Assembly (NCBI GenBank): GCA_945881835.1
Contig: CAMCVP010000003.1
Coordinates: forward strand, 62,001-126,000
From: Chryseobacterium gleum
GTDB taxonomy: Bacteria > Bacteroidota > Bacteroidia > Flavobacteriales_D > Sanyastnellaceae
Length of the DNA stretch: 64,000 bases
Direction of reading: 5' to 3'
The translations under genes were made by a program, and so were the position numbers. Shown here piece by piece: positions 10,443 to 21,238 of this stretch; within the stretch, counting starts at the first letter, position 1, and every line of letters starts with the position of its first letter. The notes beneath the pieces were generated by a model. That model had not been told where the DNA came from, did not search any database, and worked only from the letters and a program-made list of their open reading frames with translations.

Positions 10443-12049
10443 AAAGGAAGTTAGCTTATTTTTTTTCGGGTGAAGGGAAATGGCTTCGCCGGGTCTTGCT
10501 TGCAGCTGCCGTTGTGCGCCTCATTGCCGCAATTTTTTCGGAAGGGTATATCATGTCCGACGACCATTTCTTGGCCGTAGAACCGGTTTCATCATGGGTG
10601 AGCGGAGAGAACTATCACAACTGGTATCCGAATTCCTACAATGAAACCGATCATGCGCAGCCCTTCAGCTACGCCTATTATTTTTTGAATTTCGTAATCC
10701 TGAAGTTTTGTGCTGTAATTGGAATTCAGAATCCGTTTATCCAAGCCTTTGTTCTTCGAATAGTCCATGCCGCCCTAAGTTTATGGGGCGTTTACTTATT
10801 TGTGAAACTCGCTGAACGACTCATTTCATCGGTCACCTGGCGCATGCATGCCATTTGGTTATGGGTTTTCGGAGGAGTAGTCACGGTATTCAGCGTTCAT
10901 CAATTGGTTGAAACAGCCTGCATACCTTTTGTGTTGTTGGCTTATTTGTATGTATTGAAGTATTTCGAAAAGGATCGAGTAGGGGCAATCATCATTGCTG
11001 CCTTGGCATTTTCTGTTTCGGTTGGAATGCGATACCAATTGGTATTCTTTCCACTCACATTAGGATTCTATTTGTTGTGGAAACGAATGTGGAGTGGGGC
11101 AGTGCTCTTCGGAATTTTCTTCACTCTCGGTTTTGCATTGACCCAAATAGACAATCTCTTGTTCTGGCACAAACCCATTTACCAGCATTTACTCGATTAC
11201 CAGGCCTACAACGCCACCCACTTCGCCGATTACCCGAGCAATGTTTTTTCATACCTGGCTTTAATCACGTATTACATCTTTCCAGTTGTAACAATTGTTT
11301 TTCTATTATCCCTTCGCCGAAGGCATTCGTCCGCAGGACATTCGTCTCCGACATTCGTTGCTCCGCAACATTCTTCCAAAGGTGCTTCGCAAGTGGTGCC
11401 AATTCTAATTGGAACTATTGTTTTTATTGGATTTCATTTATTGTTTCCGAATCGACAAGAGAGATTCTTGCTGCCAGCAGTGCCATTCCTGCTGTTGTTA
11501 ATGATGAAAGCAATCTCCAAACGCTATTCGTGCTCTGCACCCTCGCACGAAGTGCCCTCGTCTGCAAGACCCTCGTCCGTTGGACCCTCGCGCGTAGCGC
11601 ACACAGCCATGCGCCTCTCCATCTACCTCTCCGCCATCTACACCGTCAGTTATTCCTTCTACATTCCTAAATCAAAATATCTCGAAGCATCGAAAGCACT
11701 ATATGAACGCGGCGACTTTCAAAATGTGGTAATTGATAATTGGAAAGGAGAAGAGTCTGTGTGGTTGCCGATGCATTATGTAGGGAAATTCACGCATCCG
11801 TTTTCAATGACTTCTATTAAGACAATGGATCAATTAAAGCAGCAGATTGCACATCAGCCATTCTTTGATTCCAAACGACTTCCAGCGCCTGTCCCCAATT
11901 ACCTTATTATTTGGGGTAAGGAGGAGGCTTATCCTCGGGCGAGAGCCTACGAGCAAGCGGGATTTGCAATTCGTCGTATCTCACCTGTGAATTCAGAGAA
12001 GGAATGCGGCTTTGTGTTGTATTCTCTTCGACTTGCAGCGGAGATTTAA
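10439..12049 (+). CDS. multi-TM glycosyltransferase (GPI mannosyltransferase / GT22-like)
   Basis: Many hydrophobic helices and HLLFPNRQERFLLPAVPFL, typical of GT22. Two repeat arrays encode hydrophilic loops. Confidence 0.75.
   Translation: MKRKLAYFFSGEGKWLRRVLLAAAVVRLIAAIFSEGYIMSDDHFLAVEPVSSWVSGENYHNWYPNSYNETDHAQPFSYAYYFLNFVILKFCAVIGIQNPFIQAFVLRIVHAALSLWGVYLFVKLAERLISSVTWRMHAIWLWVFGGVVTVFSVHQLVETACIPFVLLAYLYVLKYFEKDRVGAIIIAALAFSVSVGMRYQLVFFPLTLGFYLLWKRMWSGAVLFGIFFTLGFALTQIDNLLFWHKPIYQHLLDYQAYNATHFADYPSNVFSYLALITYYIFPVVTIVFLLSLRRRHSSAGHSSPTFVAPQHSSKGASQVVPILIGTIVFIGFHLLFPNRQERFLLPAVPFLLLLMMKAISKRYSCSAPSHEVPSSARPSSVGPSRVAHTAMRLSIYLSAIYTVSYSFYIPKSKYLEASKALYERGDFQNVVIDNWKGEESVWLPMHYVGKFTHPFSMTSIKTMDQLKQQIAHQPFFDSKRLPAPVPNYLIIWGKEEAYPRARAYEQAGFAIRRISPVNSEKECGFVLYSLRLAAEI
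11311..11393 (+). repeat. In-gene mini-hairpin array, spacer cattcg
   Basis: CCTTCGCCGAAGG cattcg TCCGCAGGA cattcg TCTCCGA cattcg TTGCTCCGCAA cattctt CCAAAGG tg CTTCGCAAG. Confidence 0.9.
11531..11599 (+). repeat. In-gene mini-hairpin array, 15-bp period, spacer ccctcg
   Basis: TGCTCTGCA ccctcg CACGAAGTG ccctcg TCTGCAAGA ccctcg TCCGTTGGA ccctcg CGCGTAGCG. Five different 3-bp stems, all perfect. Confidence 0.95.
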
Positions 12050-12227
12050 TGTTTTTCCGATTTTTTTTATCGATTAAAAAGTTGAAAAACAGTCACTTGG
12101 TTTTTCCTTCCAAGAAATTTAAAAAAAAATAACTAACACGGGCATCTTGATAAGATAATTTCGTCTTATTATTGCTAACGCTGTTTTTCAGCAAAAACCT
12201 AATCAAATTATTAACTAATCTAAACTT

Positions 12228-15200
12228 ATGAACCGTATTTTACGTTCTCAGTTGCCGCAAAGTCCCACGGATTTAGCGGTGTTCGACACTACCACGGGTT
12301 CGTCTCCAGGACGAGCACGTGGAGGATTCCTAAAGAATTTTGGGATTCCATTACTTTCTATGTTGTTCGTGCTGATGCTCAGTGTGACTGGTTATGGACA
12401 ATTGTTGTCTAACTATGCCTTCACTTCTACTGCAGGAACATACACCGCAATTTCTGGTGGTACTCAAGCTGTTGCAGGTGCATCAGATTCAGGTACTTCA
12501 GGAGGAACTGCATTGGGAATAGGTTTCAGTTTCGTTTATAACGGAACAACCTACACACAGTTCAGCGTTTCTGCAAACGGTTGGATTCGTTTAGGTGCTA
12601 CTACAGCAACTACAGGATCTACACCGATCAGTTCACCAACAGGACCTTCTATCGCATTGTTTGCGCGTGACGGTAAGACTGGTGGCGCTGTTACATACTT
12701 GGTTGAGGGCGTTGCTCCAAACCGTGTATTAACCGTGCAGTTCCCGAACTTCAACGTTTATTGGAACTCAACTGCGAATACGTTGGACATGCAAGTGAAG
12801 TTATACGAAACGACCAATGTTGTTCAAATCGTATACGGGGCATCTGCAAGTTTAACAACTTACACAGGTCAAGTAGGTTTAGGTTGGACAGCGAATACCA
12901 ACTACAATAACAGAACGACTACAACTAACTGGGCGGCAACAACTGCAGGTACTGCGAACAACGCAACTGTAACGTTGGCACCGGGTGTTACTCCAACAAG
13001 CGGATTAACTTACACTTGGACACCTCCTTTCCCTTGTGCTTCAGCACCAGCAGCACCAGTAGCTTCTTTAACAGGAGCTTCTTCTATTTGTGCTGGCTTT
13101 ACAAAAGCAATGAGTGCAACTGGTTTTACTTCTGGTCAAACAGGGTTAACAGTGCAATGGCAAACTTCAACGGATAACGTGAATTTCACAGATATCAGTG
13201 GAGCTACTGCAGCAACCTATACTACTCCGGCAATGGCTGCGGGTACTTATTACTACCGAGTGAACAGTACATGTTCAAACACGTTGGAAGTTACTTCTTC
13301 TAACGTTGTAACTTTAACGGTTAATGCGCTTCCTGTGGTTGCTATTACAGCTCCAAACGGTGGAGCAATATGCGGTGCGCAGACTTTATCTGCTTCGGGT
13401 GCATCTACTTATGTTTGGACTCCAGCGAATTCTTTGAGCGCAGGTTCTGGTACAAGTGTATTGTATACAGGAACCACTTCTTTGACTGTTAACGTATCTG
13501 GAACAGATGCGAACGGTTGCGTGGGAACTTCTTCACAAGCGATTACTTACACAGCTCCTACGGCAATTACTGTTACAAGCTCAGTTCCTACATTCTGCGG
13601 AGTTGGGGGTACAAGTACCTTAACTGCTACTTCGGGTGTTGCATACGATTATGCATGGTCTGTATTAGAGTCTGGAACATTATCTGCATCTACAGGTGCT
13701 ACAACAGATTTCACCATTGCACAAACATCTTCTGTTCGTGTAGTTGGTACTGATCTTGTTTCTGGATGTAATGCATACACTGATTACAGTGTGGGTGTTT
13801 ATCCATTGCCATCTGCTACAGTTACGACAACTGCTTCTGGGGTTTGTCCAGGTACGCCTGCAACTATCAACTCAGGATTAAGCGCAGGTAACTTCTCTGT
13901 AACTTCTATTCCTTACGTTCCTTTCACTGTTCCTGCAACTGCTTCAACATTGGTGCAAAACGGAACGGCTACTCCAGCATTGTCTGGTGGATCTTTGGAT
14001 GATGGTGGGTGGGGAAACATTCCGATTGGGTTTAACTTTAACTTCTTCGGAACGTCATTCAACACAATTGCTGCTGGTACTAACGGTTTGTTAATGTTCG
14101 GTGCCGTACCTGGTTATGGTACAGGAGCAGGACAATTAGGACAATACACATTCAACACAACAGGTGGTGTATTCCCTAACGTTAACAATCCTGGAAACGT
14201 TATTGCCTTAATGGCAGGTGACCAGTATTTCACAGGTGCTACCAACACGGGTTCTATCAAATATTGGGTAGAGGGTGTTGCACCTAACCGTCGTTTTGTT
14301 ATTCTTTACAATAACGTACCACGTTGTTGTTCTGCAACAGGGTTGGCCTTTACTGCTTATGCTGTATTGTACGAAACTTTGGGTATGGTTGATATTCATA
14401 TTTTGAATAGCGCTCAAACCAGTTCAAACACTGTTGGATTGCAAGACGGAACAAAGACTATTGGTGCAACTGCTCCAGGACGTCAAAACTTTACCACTCC
14501 GATCACAACTCCAGAAGCTTGGCGCTTTGCACCACCTGCTAACTACTTAACAACATGGTCTGCAACTGACGCGAATGGAACAACTGGTTTGACTACCAAT
14601 GTTGACGGTTCTACCATCAACGTGATTAACGGATTCAGTGCTACTGTTGCTCCTTTGTTGACGACTACCTACTCAATTTCATACGCTAACGCAACAACAG
14701 GATGTTCAAATTCTGCTACTCCTGCGACAGTGACTATGTTGGTATTGGGTAACGTTGCTCCACAAGGTGTTACAACGACTTCTACCGTAACAACGGCTTG
14801 TCCTGGTGCTAACATTCCATTGGCTACTTCTTACACAGGTTCTTTGGACGGATTAACGTTCCAATGGCAAGTGTCTACAGATGGTGGTGCTAACTGGACA
14901 GATATTGCTGGTGCAACTTCAGCTACTTACACTGCTACGCAATCAGTGGCTTCTTCTTACCAAGTAGGAATTGCTTCTTGCGGTGGAACAGTTACATATA
15001 GCACTCCAGTTGCAATTGCTTTGACTGGATTTATCGATTGTTATTGCTCAACTTCGTTCTTCTCTACTGCTGATGAAGAAATCACGAATGTTACAGTAGC
15101 GACTTTGAACAATTCTTCTACATGTGCAACGGTGGCTCCAGGTCCTGGATCTGCTCTTAATACATATAGCAACTACACCTCTGGTGCGGGCGCTCCTGCT

Positions 15201-18200
15201 GCTCCAGCATTGGTTCAAGGCGCATCTGTTTCAGGTGCTGTAACTATCGGATCTTGCGGAACATTTAACTACACCTCTGGTGCTGCAATCTTCATCGATT
15301 ACAACCAAAACGGTTTGTTCACAGATGCAGGTGAAATGGTATGGAACAATGGTACTTTGTCGAACATCAACTGTGTTCCTGCAACGACCTTGACTTTCTC
15401 ATTCACTGTGCCTGGAACTGCAACTCCTGGTTTGACACGCATGCGTGTTATGAATGCTGAAAACATTGCTGGTAGTGCAATGAATCCTTGTGGTGCTTAT
15501 GGATACGGAGAAACTGAGGATTACTTGGTTCAAATCTTGGGTCCTTGTGCTCCTGGTACATTCTTCCCGCCATTGGCGATAGTTGAAGATACTGATGCAA
15601 CTGTTTGTGGAACACAAACTTCTGGTATCCAAGTTTTAGATTTGAATGGTATTGCAACTCCTGTTTATTTGTGGTATGATGCTCCAGTAGGTGGAAACTT
15701 ATTGTCTATGTCATCTGCTAACATTTACAACCCAGGTGTTATTTCTGCAACAACTTCTTATTATGTTGCAACCAACACGGGTACATGTATCACTGAGCGT
15801 TTCCCTGCAACAATCAACTGGGTTGCTCCTCCATCAATCACATTGACGAACAGCAATCCAGCTTCTTGTGGAACAACGTCAACTGCTACTGACCTTGCAG
15901 CTTCTAGCTCAAACACTGGTTATGCATACACTTGGAACGCAACACCTGTTGCTGGTTCAGGAATTACTGCAGGAACAACTGGCGCATCTATTGCTGCTGT
16001 TACTCCAACCATTAACGGAGTTTATACTTACACTGCGACTGCAGTTGATGCAACTTCTGGTTGTACAACTTCAGGAACCACCACTGTAGGTTTCTACGCT
16101 CCATTGACAGGTACTGCTACTGTAACACAACCATTGGTTTGTGGCGGTAACGGTTCTGTAAACTTTGGTGTTATTGGATCAGGTACTGTATTCGCTAATG
16201 ATTTCTCAAGTGCTACATTGAACCCAGCTCAAGCTGAGTTGTGTAACAATGCGGTAATCACTGGTGGTAAATTACAATTGACCGCTCCTGTTAACTCTCA
16301 AAAAGGTGGTATCTTAATTACGAACACAACAGGTGTTGCTACGAACGATTTCCAAATCGATTTCGATTTGATTACAACTGCTGGTACTACTCCTCCTGCA
16401 GACGGATTTAGCTATAGCTACGGTCCAGATGTAGTATGTATGCCAACTCCAGTTGGAACTGTTGTAGACAATACTGTTGTAGGTGTTGGTGCTGCTAACC
16501 CTGAGAACGGTTCTGGTTCAGGTATCCGTCTTTCTTTCGACGCATACACCAATGGTGTTAACGTAAACGGTATCTACTTAATGTACAACTGTCCTCGTAT
16601 TAACCCATCATCTGCCTTGACTCCAGCTGAAGGTTTGTATTATTATGCAAACAACACGTCATGGATTGGTGGTGCAAACACTCACGTGACTATCACAATC
16701 AATGCACTTGGACAAATGTCTATGTGGTTGGCTGGAACACAAGTGTTGAACAACGCTGCTCTTCCTGCAGGTTATTTAACTGCAGACAAGTCTACTTGGA
16801 AGCATGCTTTCGCAGCTCGTACGGGTGGATTAAACCAAGGTCACTTCATTGACAACTTGGACATTCACTACAACAACTTCTACGAATACTCTGTAGACAA
16901 CGGTGCTACTTGGACAACAGCTTCTCCAGTTGCAGTTCCTGCTCCGTCTACTGTTCAAAGTGTTGCTCGTTATGTAATTACTCCAAGTTGTTCTGTTAAC
17001 TTAGGAACTGCTGCGGTTGAATTCCCAGTTGCTGCTCCAACAGCAGTTACAGGTGGTTCTACTTGCTTGAACGGTACTACTTTAAACGTGAGTGCTTTCG
17101 GTCTTCCAAACGGAGGTCAAACGGCTACTTATTCTTTCGGTACTAACTTGTCTTCAGGTATTGGTACTGCTTTCGGTGGTGCGGGTGTTGCTCCTTCAAT
17201 TCAGGGTAACCCAATCACCATTAGCTTGCCAGCAGGTGCTATTGTAACAAATGCTCAGTTGGTGTTAACTAACGTAACATCATTCTATATGGGTGAGTTA
17301 CAAGTTGCATTGTCAGGTGCTGTAACTTTGGGTACTACTCAAGTGTTTACGAACTTCCCTGCATCTGGTGCAACTGGAAGTATTACATTAACTCCAAGCT
17401 CTATTGTTAACGGTACTGTTAACGTTTTGTTGGGAGAGTCTTATGACGATGGAGGAACAGATGCAACTGCAGCTGATATTAGCTTGGTTATTACCTACAG
17501 TCTTCCAGCAGATCCATCTTGGTTTGATAACTCAGTGGCGTCTGCAGGTTCATTCGTAGCAACTGCAACTACACTTAACGTTGTTGGAACATCAATTCTT
17601 CCTTCAACTGCATCATCTGTTACTTCTACAGCTTACGCTGCAAACGTTGTAACCAACGGTGCTTCTACTTGTTATTCTGCAACTGTACCAGCTGCAGTAA
17701 CTGTTGGTCAGCCATTGACTGTAGCAGTTGCTGCTTCTGCTCCAATTACTCAAACGTTCACTTTAGCTACAGCTTACACTGCTGCTCCTGGTGCCGTTCA
17801 AACAGTAACTGGAACAATTGCTATTCCTGCTGGAGCTACTGTAACAGGTACTGTTCTTCAAGTGAACGGTGTTACTTCTACTTCAGGTACATGGGGTAGC
17901 GATGTTACAATTGCTATGTCTGGTGCTTCTACTGTGGCTAGCCAAGTGGTCTCTAATGCTATAGGTCAATTGACGAATGCAGGTCCGATTACTTACACAG
18001 GTTCTAACGTTGTTGCCCCAGGTGGTGATGTATTCGTAACTATTTCACACAATTATTCTTTCGGTGGTCCAATGGAATTCGGAAGTATTGCTGTATTGGT
18101 TACTTACACGGCTCCTGTTACAGGAAGCGTTTGTCCTGGTACTCCAGTAACATTGAATGCAACAACAACGGGTGGTGGATCTAATCCAACATACCAATGG

Positions 18201-21104
18201 AACTTGAACGGTGCACCAATCGCGGGCGCTACTTCAGCTTCTTACGTTGCAACTCCAGTTGCTGCTACTGATTCATACACTGCAACTGTTATCGACGATT
18301 GTAACCCTGCTGGAATTACTTCAGCTGGATATTCACAGCCATTGTTCACAGTAACTGCAGGTACTATCACTGGTCCAGCTGCTATCTTAGTGAATGACTT
18401 CACAGTTCCAATTCCTGGTGCAGGTACTTGGGCTATTGCTGGTCAAAACGATGGTAGTGGTATCCAATGGGCGTTCGGAACTGTTTCTACAGGACCATTC
18501 GCAACAATTGCTGGTGGCGTTAACGCTAACCAGACATTGTATGCTACAGGTGGAGCGGGTCTAATTTACTTAACTGCTACAACTACAACAACTGACGGAT
18601 GTTCTATCCAAGCAAACGTTGTAACTGTAACATTGGGTAACGCTATCGACACTCCATGTACAGCGCGTCCTGTAACTGTTGGTGACCAAACTGGTCTTGT
18701 GTTCTCTACAGCTGCTGCAACAAACGACGCCGGCGAGGTAACTCCTCCAGCTAATGGTTGTACAGTTCAAGACGGATGGTGTACTTCTTCATTGAATGGT
18801 ACAGTATGGTTTAGTTTTGTTGCTCCTGCTTCAGGACACGTAAGTGTTCTTGCTCCAGGATGGGATAACCAATTGGCTATCTACAGCGCTACAAACTGTG
18901 CTGACTACTCAACGTTCACATTAATCAATGCAAACGATGATGATGGAGGTAACCAAGGAGGTCTTATTTTCAGTGCATTCCTTTCTGATGTTAAATGTCT
19001 TGTACCAGGTACTACCTATTACATCCAATTGGATGGATACGGTGGAATTGGAACTTCATCATTGACGATCACTGATCTAGGGAACATTGCTCCATCATTG
19101 CAATTCACTCCAACCAACATCGCAATCAACAACGCGACAGGTGTGTGTGGTGCTAATGCAACATGGGCTGCTCCATCGGCAGCTGATGATCAAGGTTGCG
19201 TAGTTGTAACTTCAACACACAACAGTGGTGATTTATTCCCAATCGGTGCAACAACAGTAACTTACACTGCTACTGATGCTCAAGGATTGACTGCAACATC
19301 TTCATTCACTGTAACAGTGACTGACAATGAATTGCCAACAATCACAGCTCCTGCTGCCGTAACTGTAACTGCTGCATTGAACGCTTGTACTTCAACTGCT
19401 ACACTTGGTTCAGCTACAACTGCTGACAACTGTGGTGTTGCAACTTCAACGAACGATGCTCCTGCTACATTCCCAATCGGTAACACCACTGTTACTTACA
19501 CTGTAACTGACGTTAACGGAAACGTTGCAACGGCTACACAAGTAGTAACTGTAGAAGTTAACCCAGCAAACATCTGGTATGTAGATGCTGACGGTGACAA
19601 CTACGGTGTTGCAGGTGCAACTGTAACTGCTTGTAGCCAACCAGTAGGTTATGCTGCAAACACAACAGATTGTAACGACGCTAACGCAAACGTTAACCCA
19701 GGTGAAATCGAAATTTGTGGAAACACGATCGATGACAACTGTAGCGGTACTGCAGATGAAGGTTGCTTAAACCCAGGTGAAAACCCAACTAACGCAACTT
19801 CTATGTCTACAAGCATTTGGCCGAACTGTAACGCAGTAAACGGTACACTTGTAAACGCTACTGCTTCTGGTTCTGCTCAAACCATTTGTTTAACAGGTGA
19901 AGACAAGTGGCACCAATTCGTTGCAACTTCTGAAGGTGTTAGTATCGTTGTTAACTCATCGGCTGCTGATATCGTAATTGAATTGCAAACGGCTGCTGGT
20001 GTTCTAGTAGCTCAAGAGAATGCAGTTTCAGGTCTTGGTGGTGAAATTTTGAACCACTACGGATTAACGGCAGGTCAAGTCTACAAAATCGGTGTACGTA
20101 ACTACAACAGTGCTCTTGGTACTGGTACTTACTCTATCTGTGCTAAAATGTTGAAGCGTGGTGGATGTGACTACGGTCCAGGTCCATACAGCTTGTGTCA
20201 GTACTTCAAGGCAACGTGGGCTGGTGCAGCTGGAACTAGCTACACATTCACTTACACAGGTTTAACAGGTCCTGCTGCTGGTAACGTATACACCCGCACT
20301 CAGAACTCAGATATCTGTGTATTGAGCAGCGTATTGCCAACTTTACCATACGGTTCTACTTACAGTGTATTAATCACTAACACATACACCTTGAATAACG
20401 GTGCTGGTGTTGCTGAAACTATTGCTGTACCTGGATTAGCTCCATGCTCAATGAGCACAGTAGCGCAACCAGTAACTGCTCTTCGTACTACTGACAGATG
20501 TACTGCTGGTCCACGTTTCCGTGGTTCTGTAGTTGCTTCTTTACCATGGGTATGTGGTGCAACCAACTGGCGTTGGGAATTCACTGAGTTAGACGCTCAA
20601 AGTAACCCAGTTGGTCTTCCAATTACTGTAAACAGAGGCGCAGCTTCTAACTACATTAACTTGGGTACAGTGTTGCAATTGCAATACGGTAAGACTTACT
20701 CTGTGCGTACAGCTCCAATCTTATCTTACACAGGAACAAACTACCAATGGGGTACTCCTTTCTGTATGAGCATTGTTGGAACTGCTGGTATGGTGGCTGA
20801 CGGAAGTCAAGCAAACAACCAAACAGTGAAAGTGGAAACAGCGAATGAAGTAAACATGAGCTTGTATCCAAACCCAACTCACGGTACAGATGTGAACATT
20901 AACCTTTCAGGTGTTGATTCAGACAACGTACAAATTCGCGTAGTAGATGCTATGGGTCGTCAAGTATGGAGCAACCGTTATTCAGTTAGCGGTGTGTTAA
21001 ATACTAACATCACATTCGAGCGTCCACTTGCAAACGGTTTGTACATGGTTGAAGCAATCTTCAACGGTGAAGTTCAAACACAACGCATGATGGTTCAAAA
21101 GTAA
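12228..21104 (+). CDS. 2958-aa secreted multidomain protein (lectin-like, GEVED-like, HYR, MopE-type metal-binding motif, T9SS C-terminal sorting domain)
   Basis: Signal-like segment FGIPLLSMLFVLMLSVTGYGQ; FIDYNQNGLFTDAGE...GYGETEDYLV; two HYR-like repeats; DADGDNYG...DCNDANANVNPGEIEICGNTIDDNCSGTADEGC; C-terminal NMSLYPNPT...RMMVQK. Confidence 0.9.
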   Translation: MNRILRSQLPQSPTDLAVFDTTTGSSPGRARGGFLKNFGIPLLSMLFVLMLSVTGYGQLLSNYAFTSTAGTYTAISGGTQAVAGASDSGTSGGTALGIGFSFVYNGTTYTQFSVSANGWIRLGATTATTGSTPISSPTGPSIALFARDGKTGGAVTYLVEGVAPNRVLTVQFPNFNVYWNSTANTLDMQVKLYETTNVVQIVYGASASLTTYTGQVGLGWTANTNYNNRTTTTNWAATTAGTANNATVTLAPGVTPTSGLTYTWTPPFPCASAPAAPVASLTGASSICAGFTKAMSATGFTSGQTGLTVQWQTSTDNVNFTDISGATAATYTTPAMAAGTYYYRVNSTCSNTLEVTSSNVVTLTVNALPVVAITAPNGGAICGAQTLSASGASTYVWTPANSLSAGSGTSVLYTGTTSLTVNVSGTDANGCVGTSSQAITYTAPTAITVTSSVPTFCGVGGTSTLTATSGVAYDYAWSVLESGTLSASTGATTDFTIAQTSSVRVVGTDLVSGCNAYTDYSVGVYPLPSATVTTTASGVCPGTPATINSGLSAGNFSVTSIPYVPFTVPATASTLVQNGTATPALSGGSLDDGGWGNIPIGFNFNFFGTSFNTIAAGTNGLLMFGAVPGYGTGAGQLGQYTFNTTGGVFPNVNNPGNVIALMAGDQYFTGATNTGSIKYWVEGVAPNRRFVILYNNVPRCCSATGLAFTAYAVLYETLGMVDIHILNSAQTSSNTVGLQDGTKTIGATAPGRQNFTTPITTPEAWRFAPPANYLTTWSATDANGTTGLTTNVDGSTINVINGFSATVAPLLTTTYSISYANATTGCSNSATPATVTMLVLGNVAPQGVTTTSTVTTACPGANIPLATSYTGSLDGLTFQWQVSTDGGANWTDIAGATSATYTATQSVASSYQVGIASCGGTVTYSTPVAIALTGFIDCYCSTSFFSTADEEITNVTVATLNNSSTCATVAPGPGSALNTYSNYTSGAGAPAAPALVQGASVSGAVTIGSCGTFNYTSGAAIFIDYNQNGLFTDAGEMVWNNGTLSNINCVPATTLTFSFTVPGTATPGLTRMRVMNAENIAGSAMNPCGAYGYGETEDYLVQILGPCAPGTFFPPLAIVEDTDATVCGTQTSGIQVLDLNGIATPVYLWYDAPVGGNLLSMSSANIYNPGVISATTSYYVATNTGTCITERFPATINWVAPPSITLTNSNPASCGTTSTATDLAASSSNTGYAYTWNATPVAGSGITAGTTGASIAAVTPTINGVYTYTATAVDATSGCTTSGTTTVGFYAPLTGTATVTQPLVCGGNGSVNFGVIGSGTVFANDFSSATLNPAQAELCNNAVITGGKLQLTAPVNSQKGGILITNTTGVATNDFQIDFDLITTAGTTPPADGFSYSYGPDVVCMPTPVGTVVDNTVVGVGAANPENGSGSGIRLSFDAYTNGVNVNGIYLMYNCPRINPSSALTPAEGLYYYANNTSWIGGANTHVTITINALGQMSMWLAGTQVLNNAALPAGYLTADKSTWKHAFAARTGGLNQGHFIDNLDIHYNNFYEYSVDNGATWTTASPVAVPAPSTVQSVARYVITPSCSVNLGTAAVEFPVAAPTAVTGGSTCLNGTTLNVSAFGLPNGGQTATYSFGTNLSSGIGTAFGGAGVAPSIQGNPITISLPAGAIVTNAQLVLTNVTSFYMGELQVALSGAVTLGTTQVFTNFPASGATGSITLTPSSIVNGTVNVLLGESYDDGGTDATAADISLVITYSLPADPSWFDNSVASAGSFVATATTLNVVGTSILPSTASSVTSTAYAANVVTNGASTCYSATVPAAVTVGQPLTVAVAASAPITQTFTLATAYTAAPGAVQTVTGTIAIPAGATVTGTVLQVNGVTSTSGTWGSDVTIAMSGASTVASQVVSNAIGQLTNAGPITYTGSNVVAPGGDVFVTISHNYSFGGPMEFGSIAVLVTYTAPVTGSVCPGTPVTLNATTTGGGSNPTYQWNLNGAPIAGATSASYVATPVAATDSYTATVIDDCNPAGITSAGYSQPLFTVTAGTITGPAAILVNDFTVPIPGAGTWAIAGQNDGSGIQWAFGTVSTGPFATIAGGVNANQTLYATGGAGLIYLTATTTTTDGCSIQANVVTVTLGNAIDTPCTARPVTVGDQTGLVFSTAAATNDAGEVTPPANGCTVQDGWCTSSLNGTVWFSFVAPASGHVSVLAPGWDNQLAIYSATNCADYSTFTLINANDDDGGNQGGLIFSAFLSDVKCLVPGTTYYIQLDGYGGIGTSSLTITDLGNIAPSLQFTPTNIAINNATGVCGANATWAAPSAADDQGCVVVTSTHNSGDLFPIGATTVTYTATDAQGLTATSSFTVTVTDNELPTITAPAAVTVTAALNACTSTATLGSATTADNCGVATSTNDAPATFPIGNTTVTYTVTDVNGNVATATQVVTVEVNPANIWYVDADGDNYGVAGATVTACSQPVGYAANTTDCNDANANVNPGEIEICGNTIDDNCSGTADEGCLNPGENPTNATSMSTSIWPNCNAVNGTLVNATASGSAQTICLTGEDKWHQFVATSEGVSIVVNSSAADIVIELQTAAGVLVAQENAVSGLGGEILNHYGLTAGQVYKIGVRNYNSALGTGTYSICAKMLKRGGCDYGPGPYSLCQYFKATWAGAAGTSYTFTYTGLTGPAAGNVYTRTQNSDICVLSSVLPTLPYGSTYSVLITNTYTLNNGAGVAETIAVPGLAPCSMSTVAQPVTALRTTDRCTAGPRFRGSVVASLPWVCGATNWRWEFTELDAQSNPVGLPITVNRGAASNYINLGTVLQLQYGKTYSVRTAPILSYTGTNYQWGTPFCMSIVGTAGMVADGSQANNQTVKVETANEVNMSLYPNPTHGTDVNINLSGVDSDNVQIRVVDAMGRQVWSNRYSVSGVLNTNITFERPLANGLYMVEAIFNGEVQTQRMMVQK

Positions 21105-21146
21105 TTTTAAGACTTGCTCTTAGAATTCGCTTAAACCAATAAGCTG

Positions 21147-21180
21147 AAAAGGCCTCCTTCGAAAGAAGGGGGCCTTTTTA
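21147..21180 (+). terminator. Rho-independent terminator
   Basis: AAAAGGCCTCCTTC-GAAA-GAAGGGGGCCTTTTT. Confidence 0.85.
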
Positions 21181-21238
21181 TTTTTAGGCAACTATTTGTT
21201 AATGTTTCGTCCTAACAAAGCCTTAACGAAAAGATTCT

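Noticed and set aside
12060-12227. Several weak hairpins in the leader of the giant T9SS gene (CTTGG/CCAAG, ATAAGA/TCTTAT, GCTG-TTTTT-CAGC)
   Set aside because: Short stems in AT-rich sequence; no match to a known leader or riboswitch fold that I can support.
17669-17899. Cys-rich alternative-frame ORFs inside the 2958-aa gene (also 13517-13753 and 18570-18770)
   Set aside because: They arise from biased GCT/ACT/GTT codon strings in the real frame; no start context or family features.
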